The notes: generated by a model from the letters alone, not told the origin. Positions 9,200 through 20,060 are shown, numbered from the stretch's first letter. The stretch: DNA of 64,000 nt from Pycnococcus provasolii (GCA_938743325.2 OW568865.1:124001-188000), one strand, 5' to 3'. A program made the numbers and translations.

Positions 9200-10027
9200 C
9201 GTCGTCGTCGAGCTGTGAACGGGGCGACGGTCGGGGGAGGGCAGGGGGAAGGAGGACAGCACGCTGTCCTCCCCTCCCGGCGGAGAGGAGGAGGAGCCGA
9301 GGAGGGAGGGAGGAGAGATGGTGTAAACGGGACAAACGCGCGCTTGTCTGGTGTGTTTGGTATGAAAGGAAAAATTTGGCGTAAAGCTCCAAGTCGGGAC
9401 GAGAGCCGTTCATCTCTTCAAGGTTTTGTACCCATGGAACATGTGCCTTTCGCTGCTTGGCGTTCAAGTGTGGGTCCCATTGGCAGTGTGGGTCTGCCGT
9501 GACTCCCACTTCTTCTTGTGCAACTTCTTGGCAGGCTGCGAGCTTTTACCGGTCGGAAGGCGCAGACTATGTTTTAAACCTGACCGGTGCGTTGAACGAC
9601 AAGAGCAGGTGGCAGGTGGCAAATGCGATACGGTAAAGTACTTATCGTAGTACTAGTGAGACGAGGTGGTCAGAGGGAATAAGAGGAGGAATGAGCCTCC
9701 TCCTAAGGTTAGCGTGGTATATGGTTGCTTTTGGTAGGACTAACCTCACCTCAGGCCACTCACAGGACGAGTCACCGTCTCACCGAGTGGTAAAATACCT
9801 TACACCATCTTAGACTGATGAGGAGGAAGGCGGAGTTCCTTCCCATCAGGTTACATAGCACTCTGAACAACTTAGTCTAGGAAGGCCTACCGAACGGTAC
9901 CGTTCGCGTAACTGGCCTGTTCCGCTGTTCACCGGCACCCTGGTAGCTCCTTTTTTTTTCCGTCCGTGCTCCCCCCTGCACATCAATTGCCACCGCACGC
10001 GCTACAAGAAGTTCACACAGGCGAGCC
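9200..10027. other. 828-bp divergent intergenic region with palindromes
   Basis: No gene is supported here. The half near the discoidin-like gene is GC- and GGAG-rich; the middle drops in GC and contains many TAC/GTA-rich short words. A perfect 16-bp palindrome, CGAACGGTACCGTTCG, spans 9891-9906, and AGGAGG/CCTCCT arms with a 6-nt loop lie near 9684-9701. It probably contains the two promoters. Confidence 0.6.
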
Positions 10028-10812
10028 ATGGTCGGCTTCTTTGGCGTCACAGCGCTCGGGGCGGGAGACTCGACGGTTTTCGAACAGCTTGCGAAGCAAA
10101 GGGAGGTTAAGCAAATTGCACCGACGACACCAAGGGTCGCGACCTGGTACGTACCCTGCCATGCCATGCCTTGCTCGCCACTAGTATATATAAGCCACTG
10201 TCTCACACGCACACACGCAAACAACAAAACAACAAAACAACAAAACAACAAAACAGCTACAAGTCTGCTGAGGTGCTCAACAAAGACAAGGTAAAACACA
10301 CGCGCCGGCCCACGGCACCCGACGACGAATACAGAGTGCCGCTCACGAGCTCGCAGGTGGTCGGCTGGCGCTGTCAGGACGCCAAGCCACTTCCCGCGGG
10401 AACGAGTTACCACCACAGGTCGACCGAACTCTCGAATTTCAACGACGCGAATACCAAACACGTTCATGGACGCAGCGTCGTGGCGGAGAGGAGTGTGTAT
10501 GGAGAACAGCGAACAAACACGCAGCTCACGCCGACGCCGACGACGTATACTGTCGGTTCCAAGGACGACACCGTGTCGGACGTATCAAAGCTCGTGCGAG
10601 ACACTGGAAATATGCAGCCAAACTGGCCTCGACGCGCGGAAATTCCAAATGGAACGCAAGTGCGCAGTGGCACGCGCTACGGAGAGACGTTCCTCGCCAC
10701 GTGCAGCCGTGGCCCAGACCGCATGGCGCCCATGACTACGACGCTCGGGAATACGGCGAGTTCTCTCACGGGTAAGCACGAAAGCTTAAGTCAGGGATAC
10801 AAGCCAGTGTAA
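10028..10812 (+). CDS. Small protein of unknown function, two exons
   Basis: Exons 10028-10146 and 10257-10812 join in phase 2 (ACCTG/GTACGT...AAACAG/CTACAAG) to give 224 residues. The intron ends in a run of AACAA units rather than a pyrimidine tract. The product is hydrophilic, with no signal peptide, membrane segment or coiled coil, and is rich in Thr, Ser and Arg with scattered Tyr. The phrases DDEYRVPLTSSQVVGW and SGTRYGETFLATCSRGP look like conserved short motifs, of the style seen in small microtubule inner proteins of cilia, but I cannot name a family. The continuous open second exon and the clean splice junction support a real gene. It follows an 828-bp divergent spacer. Confidence 0.6.
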
Positions 10813-11265
10813 CGGGTTCTATTTTAATTTATTTTAATTTATTTTTTATGTAGTCCTGGTAATAAGCTTACCAACATAATAGTCTAGGCTTATCAAGCTT
10901 CTTATGAACTCGAGTTGTAAAACACGTTTTCCAACTCGAAGACGGTCAGACAAGACGGGTCGAGCTACCCGGTACCAGGTCGAGCACGCGAGCCTGTATT
11001 TTACAGTACAGGATCCCCCCAGTGCCAGTGGGGATACAGTACAGTACAGTAGTACTTCTACTACCTTAGGTAGTGCACGGGCTATTATTGAGGCTCCTGT
11101 TCTCTTCCCCAGTTCCCCGAAGGCCGCGGGAGGGAATGAGGGATGTGTTATGTGGGAGGGATGTGTTGTTTGAACCTCCCCAGAGGGATCGCTCGACCCC
11201 TCACCTGCACCGGCCGTGACAGGACAGCGTCCCCCTTGCAAGCCCACACCCCCTTTCCGGCCGGC
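10813..11265. other. Intergenic region with AT-rich tract and palindrome
   Basis: A tract of ATTTTAATTT units (about 10818-10848) directly follows the stop codon of the upstream gene and looks like 3' UTR. Further on are CAGTA repeats (about 11036-11052) and the palindrome CTACCTTAGGTAG at 11061-11073. The rest is GC-rich and leads to the next ATG. No gene is supported. Confidence 0.55.
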
Positions 11266-13139
11266 ATGACCACCCCGCGCCTCGGAGGAGCAGGCAGCGC
11301 GAGGAGCCAGGCGTCGGGGGTGCCGTCGACGACGCCCACGTCGCCCATGCTCAAACGCGCCGTCACCGTCAACTATGCGGGCAGCAAGCGCGAGCGTTTG
11401 GAGAACCAGCGCAAAATCGAGTCGCTGACAGTCGAGGCGGAGGATATGCGCTCGCTCGCTCGGCAGGCTAGGAGAGACGCGGATGACGCCAGGGAGCACG
11501 CAGAGACGCTTGAAACGGACAACGGCACGTGCATTCGCATCAACCTTGCATATTCGTGTTTGTCTAGCAAAAGCAAGCCTTTCTAACCCAAAAAGCCAAC
11601 AAACGAACCCAACTCCAAAACAACAAATCGATAGAGAGACAGCGCGACGCGTATGCGAGGCGCGAGGAAGGTCTGCAGAGTCGGATCGACGAGCAGAGCA
11701 AGGAGCTTGCGTATCTGCACTCGAACCGCTTCCCCTCCATGCCGGAGCTCGAGGAGCAGGAACACGCAATTGACCAGCTGCACTCGCAAGTGCTCCACGC
11801 CATTGACAACATACGGGGCACGTATGCGGACAAACTCGCGGACGAGAGACGAAGCATGCTGCAGGCTTTCAAGGCGCGCATGAGCCGAAACGAGGAGAAA
11901 GCTGTGGACAACGCGGGCAACGAGGAATCTGACAGGCAGCGCTGGATTGACCGCGCGTCGAGGTTGCGTCAGGAGCTCGAGGCGGAGCGGCGGAAACGCC
12001 TTGAGTTGGACAACCGCCTGAAGAAGAAGGAGGAGGAGGCGGAGCGGTACGCGAAGGAGTACCGTGCTCAGCAAGACGACAGGCACCTGCTCACGACGTC
12101 CATCGTGCATGCCAAGCGCGAGAATGCGAGGCTTACGGAGCAGCTCGAGGCTGCAACGCGGCGGGCGGAGGAGGCGGAGGAGGCGGCGCAGGCGGCGCAG
12201 GTGCAGACTCAGGCGGCGTTGGCGGCGGCTGCGCGTGCGGGCAACGCGGACGTGGAGGAGGCTTACGGCGAATTCAGCAGTCGCGCGGAGAGCCTCATCA
12301 ACAAGCTGAAGAAAAGCCTCGAGAAGGCACGCGCGGAGGCGAGGCGTGCACGCACGCTGCAGCTCGAGGAGGTGGCGCGGCGCAACGAGCTTCAGAATCT
12401 GATCAAGCTCAGCATCGACGATGTGCGCGAGCAGGCGGATTCCGTGCGCCGCGACGCGGAGCGCTCGGAGCGTCATGCAGCTCGAAGAGCTCCCATTCAC
12501 ACGCCACTGTTTCGCCAGCGTGCATCCCCGCCAGATGCTGTCGCGGCACCCCCTCCTCCCGATGCTGCCTACAACCTCGGACTCAGGCCGCGCAGTGCGG
12601 TGGCACGTGCGAGGCCGGGTACTGGTCAGCCACTCGCGGTGCAACGCCGTCCTTTTTCAGCCACGCAGGTTGTGGGAAGTGCCGCAAGCCGCGCATTCGC
12701 GCGTCCGAACATGGCGCCAACCTCGCGCGTCGTGCAAGCTCGCGGCGCACGCCCTCTCTCCGCAACGGCGGCGGCGGCTGACGCGGTGGCGAGGGCACGT
12801 GCACGTCCTCTATCTGCGATTGCCTCCGCTGGTGTTGGTGCTGTTGGCGGCGGACAGCAGCAGCAGCAGCAGCAGCAGCATCCGTCGCCGCTTCAGCAGA
12901 AAGTGGATGCTGAGCGCGAAAAGGTGCTCGCAAGGCTGCTAAGCAGGGAGAAGTTGCTCACGCTGTTGTTTCGAAGAGCCTTTGAGGAAGGCGGCGGAGG
13001 GCAGAGGACGGAGGAGACGACTGAGGAAGACGAGCTCACGGAGCTTGAGGCTAGGCAAGCTCGTGACGAGTACCTCGGTGACCTCATGGATATCGGAGTT
13101 GACTTTGACGAGGACGAGGACGAGGAGGAGGAGTACTAA
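11266..13139 (+). CDS. Coiled-coil protein of unknown function
   Basis: Exons 11266-11528 and 11639-13139 give 587 residues. The donor is GGCAC/GTGCAT in phase 2, and the acceptor that keeps the frame is GAGAG/ACAG; other AG choices within 10 bp are close, so the joint is approximate. Residues from about 30 to 400 are highly charged with long heptad-like runs (ERLENQRKIESL, KKKEEEAERYAKEYRAQ, KLKKSLEKARAEARRAR), predicting a long parallel coiled coil. A disordered Ala/Pro/Arg segment with a run of eight Gln follows, then a second short helix and a strongly acidic tail (DFDEDEDEEEEY). There is no membrane segment. A cytoskeletal, centriolar or basal-body protein is the likeliest class, but I do not recognise the family. 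Confidence 0.72.
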
Positions 13140-14034
13140 GGGCGTTCGTCTTCGTCCGTCGTCGTCGTCGTCGTCGTCCACGGCGTTTCCGTTCGTTTCA
13201 TTTTTTCTTTATGTAACACTACGTATTTTCTTGTAGCAAAGAACTGACTCTTCTTTTCGAGGCTGAGAGTCACGTTCGTCAGTCACATAAGGAGCGATGC
13301 GCAAAGACTGAGAGCGCTGGGGCAAAAAAAAGGAAAGTAACAATGGGGTTTCCCTGTGGTAGGATCCCCCTTTCCTTTCCGAGTCAGCACGCAATCCGAT
13401 CGGGGACGAAATCGAACAGAAATTCGCCGAAAAAGTTTGGACTAACCTTAGGAAGGCCTTCCTACCCTACTCTCCCAAGCAGCCAAGAGTTGCGAGTGGT
13501 TTCACATCACACACAGAAAGGCCAACAGGGACAGAAAAAGCCCCGAAAAACGAAAAGCCTCCTCCACGTCCAATGGAACGGGGGGAGAAAACGGTGGCCT
13601 CAAATTGGCAAATTGCTTTCCTTTCTAAAGAAACCAGCAGGGATCTCTCCCGTCAATTGTTTCTGAGCCTGAGGGGAAGTTCTGTCCGGCCCCTGTGAGC
13701 GTGGTGCCCGGAGGCGGAGAGAGAGAGAAGACAGTCAGAGAAATGCCACCTGTGGTCCACCTTGTGGAATAGCATAGCGCGTGCACGAGTGGATAGACCT
13801 CCTGTCCTCCTTCCCCTGAGGCTCAGCTCTCTGCCTGGGCCTCCCGTCTTGGGTCACCCTCCTTCCTGGTCCTCCTCCCCCCGCGGTGTGGTTGGACTGG
13901 TCCGCCATTGTTCCCCCTGTGTGCGTGTGTGCCATTTTGTGTGCGTGTCTCGTGTCGCCTAGCTTGCGTGTGGCTTAGCTTGCGTGTGGTTTTACTGGCT
14001 TTACTTGGTTTTACCTGTTTTTTTTGCCCTAGAT
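13140..14034. other. 895-bp intergenic region
   Basis: No supported gene. The first 60 bp carry a GTC triplet run. A perfect 14-bp palindrome, AGGAAGGCCTTCCT, is at 13450-13463. The last 150 bp are rich in GTGTG and pyrimidines and end in TTTTTTTTGCCCTAG just before the next start codon. That looks like an intron 3' end, so a 5' UTR intron is possible. Confidence 0.5.
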
Positions 14035-15009
14035 ATGCCAATGTTCACCTTGCGCACATCGACGGGCTCGCTCGCATCCACGTCTCGGCATCCCAGGTCT
14101 CAGCATTCGTCGTCGTCGTTCGTGATGATGGCGCACCCTACAACCACACACAGCAGTGGGCGACGACAGTACACGACAGTACAGAGAAGAAAATGCTCAA
14201 CCTCCTCCCCTCCTCGACACGTGCTCGCACGCGCGACGTACTCGGGAGGGTCCGGAATCAACAAGTCGCAGTCGTCGCCACCGCCGCCATCCTTCAAACG
14301 CGCGGAGGATGTCCTCTACCGCGAGGAAAACCAAAGCCGCGTCGACCCAACCTCACCTGCCAACTGGTGGGAGAAGCTTCCCGCGGTATATGTGCTCCTA
14401 TTCGGTGTCGAAAACCGCGCAAAAACAGGGGAGCCGGAGGGAATCTACTCCATCAAGGGGTGCTCGCACGCCGGAGAAGGCTCGCCGTTCGACGTCGTCG
14501 TCGCGTGGGAATGCGAGGAAGATGCCGAGCGCTTTGCCACGCTCCTCGAGGCGGAGCTGGGAGCTGGTGCGGTGGCAGCCTCGCCAACCACCGCGCCGTC
14601 CGCGCAGGACGACGTCGTTCCTGAAGATGTCGGCGCGGAAAGTCTGCACGCGCTTGGACAACCAACCGTACGGGCTATAGCACCACGTGACCTCAGGCAG
14701 TTCTGCTGGCAGGCTGGACACCGCGTGTGCGTCGAGCCGGCGGGAAGTCTGCTACTGCCAGCTAGGGCAAACGTTCTGCAGAGCGACTGGGAACGTGAGC
14801 TCGCGCTGCGGCGAGGAAAGTGGTCCGTGCTGCCCGACGACGCGACGACGCACCACCACGGCGAACGCGTCGACGTCAAAAGTGCCAGTTCTGGCGACAA
14901 CATGGACGGCGTGCAGCATGACGTGGAAACGTCGCGAGCGAAACTCGAAAGGCTCTGGGCGCTTAACGAGGTGGAGGGAGAGGAGGAGGAGGAGGAGGAG
15001 AAACCATGA
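14035..15009 (+). CDS. Plastid DUF3110 protein
   Basis: A 324-residue protein. The first 60-80 residues are Ser/Thr/Arg-rich with few acids, as in a chloroplast transit peptide; the ATG at 14035 (MPMFTLRTS) is preferred over one 17 codons upstream. The recognisable core is AVYVLLFGVENRAKTGEPEG, then DVVVAWECEEDAERFATLLE, the DUF3110 pattern of cyanobacteria and plastids. A linker, a second conserved stretch with CVEPAGSLLLPA and an acidic tail with eight Glu follow. DUF3110 has no firmly assigned function that I know of. It converges on the dolichol kinase gene. Confidence 0.83.
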   Translation: MPMFTLRTSTGSLASTSRHPRSQHSSSSFVMMAHPTTTHSSGRRQYTTVQRRKCSTSSPPRHVLARATYSGGSGINKSQSSPPPPSFKRAEDVLYREENQSRVDPTSPANWWEKLPAVYVLLFGVENRAKTGEPEGIYSIKGCSHAGEGSPFDVVVAWECEEDAERFATLLEAELGAGAVAASPTTAPSAQDDVVPEDVGAESLHALGQPTVRAIAPRDLRQFCWQAGHRVCVEPAGSLLLPARANVLQSDWERELALRRGKWSVLPDDATTHHHGERVDVKSASSGDNMDGVQHDVETSRAKLERLWALNEVEGEEEEEEEKP

Positions 15010-15212
15010 ATAGTGATGCGCTTTGCGTGATCCATGTTTGGTTCAACTTTTTGTGCGTGTGTGTGTTAGGGGGGGTATGTTGCACGTTTTCTTATTTTGC
15101 TTATGTGTTTACAAGGGGGATGTGGTGGGAGAAATGACAACTGCTGTTGTGTTCACAAGGTTGTAACTTGTTCTCAATAATAATAACAAAAATCTTTTAC
15201 ACAATTTACTAC

Positions 15213-16580
15213 TCACTGTAGTATAGATAGGATAGCATACATATGTAAAGGTACAAAGAGGTTGTCCAGTTGATCCGTACTCGCTTCCAACAACGCTGAC
15301 ACCATCACACACAGCACCACCTTGCATGCCATGACGAAATCGGGAGGTGGTGCGCACACGAATAGCATGCACGACGTACCCACCAGAAAAGCAAACGTTC
15401 CCTCGACCGTCTTTGGATGATTCGCCGCAATTTTGATGGTGCCAAAGCGGCGGCCAATGGCACTCGCGAGCGTGTCGCCAACACCAAGAGAGGCGGCTCC
15501 GCTCACGAGAAGCCATGTCGAGGCTGGTGACAAGGGAATAGAAGAAGACGTCATCAACCAAGTTGGTGCACAGATTCCAGCTAGTAGTGCAGCATGGCTC
15601 CACACGACCGCTCCAGCGTCGCGGTCGTCGGTAACGCGCGAGAATAACGACACGAGGGAGCTAGGAATGGCGTGCTGAAAGGATCTGCTGGCGACGTCCG
15701 CTGCGGCGAATGCGGACAGCATGCTCGCGGAGGCTGCGGCGACGTACGCTATCGTAGTGCTGTCGTTCCTTGCCGAGAGACTTAGTGGTGGGGCGAAGAG
15801 CCCCGCCGCGAGGACGTGGAACAACTTCCGGCTTCGCAGGAGAAAAGCGAGAGGCGCGACAGCAGCGATGGCGGCGAGCCAGAGTGCCGTGAGGGCAGCA
15901 TGGCTTAACACGAGATGAGCGAGTGGTCGAGCGGCGTGGGAGAGCGTCAAGAACGCGGCGACGGCAACGGCGGCGGCGGCTGCGAGTGGTCGACCGCACC
16001 ATGCGGGTGAAGCTAGTGGAAGCAGGGTGGGTAGGGCGCACGCGGTGGGAAGGGGGACGGTTGCCGCGTCTGCGGCTTTGAGCACCAGCATGCCTGCCAC
16101 CTGTCCGACGGCCATAGCCTCGCCCATCGTGAAGCTTCCCTTTGCATGTCCGCCTGCCCACCACACGACGTACACGGCGACCGTGATCGCGGCGGCGGCT
16201 CGTTGCGACCAGCACGTCGCGACTCCGACGACAGCAGCCCCAGCCGCGAGCACGTGCGTCGTTGACGCGTCAGGCGCCTTGAAGATGGCGATCGCTTGTG
16301 CGATTCCCATGGCAACTGCAATTTCGAACGGAAGAGAATCCGACTCGCTCGCATAGAGCCAAGGTATTGCTAGAGCACCCAGGACTGCGCCTGACGGATC
16401 GCCCGAACGCCACGCGAGGCACCGCGCGCGTGCATGTGCCCCCTGTGCGGCGGCTAGAGCTGCAAGAGCGGCAGTGGTGGCGTAAGCGAGTCTGCTAGAG
16501 TGCGGCACAACTAGTAAGGATGTGAAAGCGCACACGCCTAACAGAAGGTGAGAACTCGCTTGCGTGATGGGCGCCGGCAT
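15213..16580 (-). CDS. DOLK: Dolichol kinase
   Basis: A 455-residue, very hydrophobic protein with a dozen or so predicted membrane helices. The C-terminal signature is clear: RKLFH, then GVGDTLASAIGRRFG followed closely by HPKTVEGTFAFLVG, and near the end LLEASTDQLDNLFVPL. This is the CTP-dependent dolichol kinase pattern. The enzyme phosphorylates dolichol in the ER to make the lipid carrier for N-glycosylation, C- and O-mannosylation and GPI synthesis. Phytol and farnesol kinases share the fold, but the TVEGT and STDQLDN motifs favour dolichol. No intron is needed. Confidence 0.88.
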   Translation of the reverse strand: MPAPITQASSHLLLGVCAFTSLLVVPHSSRLAYATTAALAALAAAQGAHARARCLAWRSGDPSGAVLGALAIPWLYASESDSLPFEIAVAMGIAQAIAIFKAPDASTTHVLAAGAAVVGVATCWSQRAAAAITVAVYVVWWAGGHAKGSFTMGEAMAVGQVAGMLVLKAADAATVPLPTACALPTLLPLASPAWCGRPLAAAAAVAVAAFLTLSHAARPLAHLVLSHAALTALWLAAIAAVAPLAFLLRSRKLFHVLAAGLFAPPLSLSARNDSTTIAYVAAASASMLSAFAAADVASRSFQHAIPSSLVSLFSRVTDDRDAGAVVWSHAALLAGICAPTWLMTSSSIPLSPASTWLLVSGAASLGVGDTLASAIGRRFGTIKIAANHPKTVEGTFAFLVGTSCMLFVCAPPPDFVMACKVVLCVMVSALLEASTDQLDNLFVPLHMYAILSILQ

Positions 16581-16827
16581 GACGCATCCGAAAGACGGAA
16601 AGGGCAGTGGAAATTCGGAGAGTTCCCCCTTCCCATCATCCTGCGACGGGCCTCATTGTGATTGATGGACCTGGGATGGAACCCCAACTAGAAACCTATT
16701 CCTCGTTAAAAAGGAAAACCCAAGGTGCCCCCTCCTCAGTCCTCAGAACTCTCCCTACCCGGGTAGAACCTCTTCGCCTTCTTCCTTCCAGCTGGCCCGT
16801 CGTCATCCGTCACATCCGTCATTTGAC

Positions 16828-17931
16828 ATGCGCTCCATGTGGCTGTGCCTTCTGCCTCTGCTTCTGTGCACTTCCTTCGAACCGTGTCGTGCTGATCCTC
16901 CTCCTCCTCCTCCTCCTCCTTCTTACCTGGGATGGCGCTCCTCTCCTCCTTCTGCTTCCAGTGGCTCCTCCTTGTGCACGCTCGCGCGTGTCGACGCATC
17001 CACACCTGAAGGCGTGCGGCGATTCTGGAACGCGCACGTCAAGGGGGAACGACCGGCGGTGCTAATCAACGCAAGATCTGGGCCCAAGTCTGAGAGGTAC
17101 ACAAGGTCATTCGACGAGTTCTTACGGCGAATCGAGCGCAACGCTATGCTCAAGGAGCACGGCCAAGCAGTTATCACGCTCTCGACAGCAAACTCGTACA
17201 GTCACGACAAGAGAAAAGTGACGCTCGAAGAGTACATCAAGCAGGCGCTCGACCACGCGGCGGAAAAGCGCGTCAACGGAACGCACACAGGTCGCGCGGA
17301 AGAGCTGCGTGGCAATGAGACGTATCTCTGGTTCGGCGACCACGACGACGCCAGCGACGGAAGACGTCTGCGTAAAATGATCGACACGTACGAACACTCC
17401 ATGCCAGAGGCGATGCAGATTCCGGGAACAACCTTCAAGCGAGACGTCGCGCTGAGCTTTGGTATTGGCGGCGTCGGAACAGGTGTTCCGTGGCACACGC
17501 ACGGCGCGGGATTCAGCGAGTGCTTCAGTGGGCGTAAGCGCTGGTGTACGTCTACACACCCCTTTGATAAATGAAGCAACAAACACCCAACTAACATAGC
17601 ACACATTCCATGAACAACAACAAAAATAACAGTCTTCCAGCCACCGGATGATCCACCCGTTTGGGATCCTGACGCCACCACCGCGCAGTGGCTCGCTACC
17701 GCCACTGCACAGAAGCACAGCCGCTGGATGGAGTGCGTTCTGCACCCAGGTGAGATTGTGTACTTCCCATCCGAGTGGCATCATGCGACGTTGAATCTTG
17801 ACGAGGTGATTCATATATCCGCATTTGTCAACGGCGGTTGGGCGGCGACAAGCGCCAAGGCGACGGCGGCTCGCGAGCGCGGGCTTCGAATCATGGCGAC
17901 TCGACGTGCAGCCGCTGGCCAAGAGCTGTAA
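16828..17931 (+). CDS. JmjC-domain protein of the secretory pathway, JMJD8-like
   Basis: Exons 16828-17545 and 17633-17931 join in phase 1 (CGCTGGT/GTACGT...AACAG/TCTTC) to give 338 residues reading RKRWFFQPPDD across the joint, as expected for this fold. An N-terminal signal peptide (MRSMWLCLLPLLLCTSF) is followed by a poly-Pro patch. The cupin core includes GTGVPWHTHGAGFSECFSGR and, in exon 2, LHPGEIVYFPSEWHHATLNL, which are landmarks of JMJD8, a JmjC protein of the ER lumen in animals. The WHTHG motif could offer His ligands, but a full HxD...H iron triad is not certain, and JMJD8 enzymatic activity is itself unsettled. Two NxT/S sites suit a luminal protein. It converges on IQANK1. Confidence 0.82.
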
Positions 17932-18199
17932 CCTATATGCTAAAGGCACATAACTTTTTTATCCTTAAAAGACGGCGCCATTTTTATGTTTCACTTCACT
18001 ATTGGTCAACCCAAAACGTCATTATTTATATAACGGAAAAAAAAAGTGAAGGTTGCAAAATGATGCGCATGTCGTGCCCGTCATTTTCGGACAATTTGTT
18101 TCGACTTGCGGTGGGTGGAAGGGTTTTAAAATGGACGATTTGGGTTTGTAAGGGTTGGTGTTGTAGGTTGGTATGCTAAAGTAAAACATTGAGAGTCTA

Positions 18200-18224
18200 T
18201 TCAATTTACTGAATGAGATTTCTC
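18200..18224 (-). repeat. Possible short copy of stop-proximal element (copy D)
   Basis: Read on the minus strand this is TGAGAAATCTCATTCAGTAA plus a few bases, beginning with the TGA stop of the IQANK1-like gene. It resembles the first 25 bp of the element found after three other genes, including the TGAG/CTCA arms. At this length a chance match cannot be excluded. Confidence 0.4.
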
Positions 18225-19911
18225 ACCGATTTCTGATATTGATACGGAATGTCTTCAGGCCGCTCTCGACCATGGCAGTTTCTGGTTGACGCGTTGTCGT
18301 CAACACCACAGACCTAAAGCTCTTAATGCGCGCATCCTGAAATTTGTTTGGATCGTACTCCTCGCCATCCTCCTTGCGCACGAGGCGCATGTAGTTGTCT
18401 GGCTTGGTGATTTCGCCATTCAGCACCTGCTTCACAAGATTTGGTTGAACCCCTTCAAGGGCATTGCAAATCTCGTCCCACAGGTCGACGCCCATCGTGT
18501 CAATGATGCAAGGCTTTCCGTATCGAATCGCGCCGAGAAGTGACCGACGCAGGCGATTCGGTTCAATGTCCTTACGGCTGCACGCGTTCACGTAATTGGT
18601 GTCCGCATATCGGAAAAAGACGCTCGCCTGCCCCGACGTGTCGATAACGAGTGCGCCGCTGCCTCCGAGCTTATTTCCAACATCACGAATGATGACGTCG
18701 TCAAGCTCCTGCAGCTCGATACGTTGGCCAACCTCCTCCTGCTCCTCCGATTCCTCCTCCCTTGCCGTGCGGTACGCGAGCTTCGCCTCCTGCATAGCCT
18801 CCCTTGCCGTCGCCAGTCGCTTCTTTGCCGCGTCGTTTGTCGCCTCGGCATCCTTCACGGCACCCAGCGCCGCCTCGCACAAGCTCTGCGGCTTGCGCTC
18901 TCCCACCACCGTGTCGTACTCGTAAATACGCTTCTCAAGTTCCTCGTGGCTTTTGCGCATGTTCTTCTGCGCGCTGTCATACTCAACCTGCGCAGTCTCC
19001 ACCGCCTGTGTCGCACTCTTCACAGCCTTCTGCGCCTCGAAGCGCTCCTGCGCCTCCGCCTCGTTCCTCGACTGCTCGATATCGCGCAAAATCGAGTCCG
19101 TGACGCTCGTATCCCAGCCTGTGATGACATCCTTGATGGCGGCGGTGCTTGCAATGTGTTCCGGTCTCTCGCCACCCGTGTTAGCGACGCGCGGGTCGCC
19201 ACCACCGTCGAGGAGCGCCTGCAGAACGTTCTGCTTTCCCATGAAGCACGCGCGAAACAACGGCGTTCGGCCAAATTCGCCCTTGCTGTTAGGATCTGCT
19301 CCCAACGACAGCAGCAGCTTGACTGTGCCCTCGGCACCCGCCGCAGCTGCCTCCGACAGAGGCGTGTTTCCGTTGGCATCCTCGACGTCGTAGCAGGGCT
19401 TTCCGCCGAACACCTTCTTCGTTGGCTTGGGCCCGAACAGCTCGGCCGCCTGGCCTATTAGCTTTTCAACCTCGTCAACCTCGTCGTCGAAAGCCGCCTC
19501 GAGCATAGCCTTCTTGATTCGTGACTCCTCCTTTCTCATCTTGCGTTCCGCCTCCGCCTCCTTGCGTCTCTTCTCCTCCTGCTTGCGCTGATACGCAACC
19601 TCCGCCAGATAAGCCTGTGCTCGCAGCGACTCCATCTCCTCAGCCTGCTTTGCAGCCCGCTCCTTTTGCTTCTTGATGCGGCGCCGCGTGACGAAGCCAC
19701 GGGCGAAGCGTTGAATTGTGGTTGCGGCTGCATGTTGCTCTGGAGTGTACGCGGGCGCCTTGGCCGCCGCCGCCTTCGACGAGCTCGCTCCTCCCTTGGT
19801 GGACGCCTTCTTCGTGCCCGCGGTCGAGGCCTTCTTCGCGCCCGTCGTCGACGAGGCTGTCTTCTTCGTCGTCGTCGTCGACGAGGCTGTCGCCGTCTTC
19901 TTCGGCGGCAT
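18223..19911 (-). CDS. IQANK1: IQ motif and ankyrin repeat protein, IQANK1-like
   Basis: A 562-residue protein. The first 55 residues are Lys/Thr/Ser/Ala-rich and disordered. An IQ motif follows (TTIQRFARGFVTRRR), then a charged helix. Two or three ankyrin repeats follow (DANGNTPLSEAAAAGAEGTV, then FGRTPLFRACFMGKQNVLQA), then a coiled coil and a globular C-terminal region from about residue 415. That region (RRSLLGAIRYGKPCIIDTMG, then ITKPDNYMRLVR) is like the end of IQANK1, which has been compared with part of a dynein heavy-chain AAA module. IQ motifs bind calmodulin-type proteins, so calcium-linked axonemal or cytoskeletal work is plausible. The family fit is good; the function is inferred. 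Confidence 0.8.
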   Translation of the reverse strand: MPPKKTATASSTTTTKKTASSTTGAKKASTAGTKKASTKGGASSSKAAAAKAPAYTPEQHAAATTIQRFARGFVTRRRIKKQKERAAKQAEEMESLRAQAYLAEVAYQRKQEEKRRKEAEAERKMRKEESRIKKAMLEAAFDDEVDEVEKLIGQAAELFGPKPTKKVFGGKPCYDVEDANGNTPLSEAAAAGAEGTVKLLLSLGADPNSKGEFGRTPLFRACFMGKQNVLQALLDGGGDPRVANTGGERPEHIASTAAIKDVITGWDTSVTDSILRDIEQSRNEAEAQERFEAQKAVKSATQAVETAQVEYDSAQKNMRKSHEELEKRIYEYDTVVGERKPQSLCEAALGAVKDAEATNDAAKKRLATAREAMQEAKLAYRTAREEESEEQEEVGQRIELQELDDVIIRDVGNKLGGSGALVIDTSGQASVFFRYADTNYVNACSRKDIEPNRLRRSLLGAIRYGKPCIIDTMGVDLWDEICNALEGVQPNLVKQVLNGEITKPDNYMRLVRKEDGEEYDPNKFQDARIKSFRSVVLTTTRQPETAMVESGLKTFRINIRNR

Positions 19912-20022
19912 GTTTTGTGCAAGTTTGGGAGAGCTTGCAAGGGGGGGGAGGACAATAAGGTAAAGTTAATAAACACCAAACCTTCCCCCGTTATGAGTGC
20001 ACGCTGGGTAGATGGTCCGGAC

Positions 20023-20060
20023 GGACAAAACAGTGGTCCAAACAGCCCACTGTTTTGTCC
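20023..20060. repeat. Perfect hairpin, 14-bp arms, 10-nt loop
   Basis: GGACAAAACAGTGG and its exact complement flank a 10-nt loop. It lies about 110 bp upstream of the IQANK1 start and 100 bp beyond repeat copy A. It could be part of a 5' UTR, a terminator-like structure or a small mobile remnant. Confidence 0.85.

Noticed and set aside
8000-9502. 500-codon plus-strand frame opposite the discoidin-like gene
   Set aside because: Composition is that of an antisense shadow, and the minus-strand protein has a clear signal peptide, Cys pairs and membrane helix.
10028-10812. Assigning the small two-exon protein to a named ciliary family
   Set aside because: Motif style is suggestive but no family signature could be matched with confidence.
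12858-12881. CAG repeat coding eight Gln in the coiled-coil protein as a notable expansion
   Set aside because: Short, in frame and within a disordered linker; poly-Gln runs also occur elsewhere in this window, so it is ordinary here.
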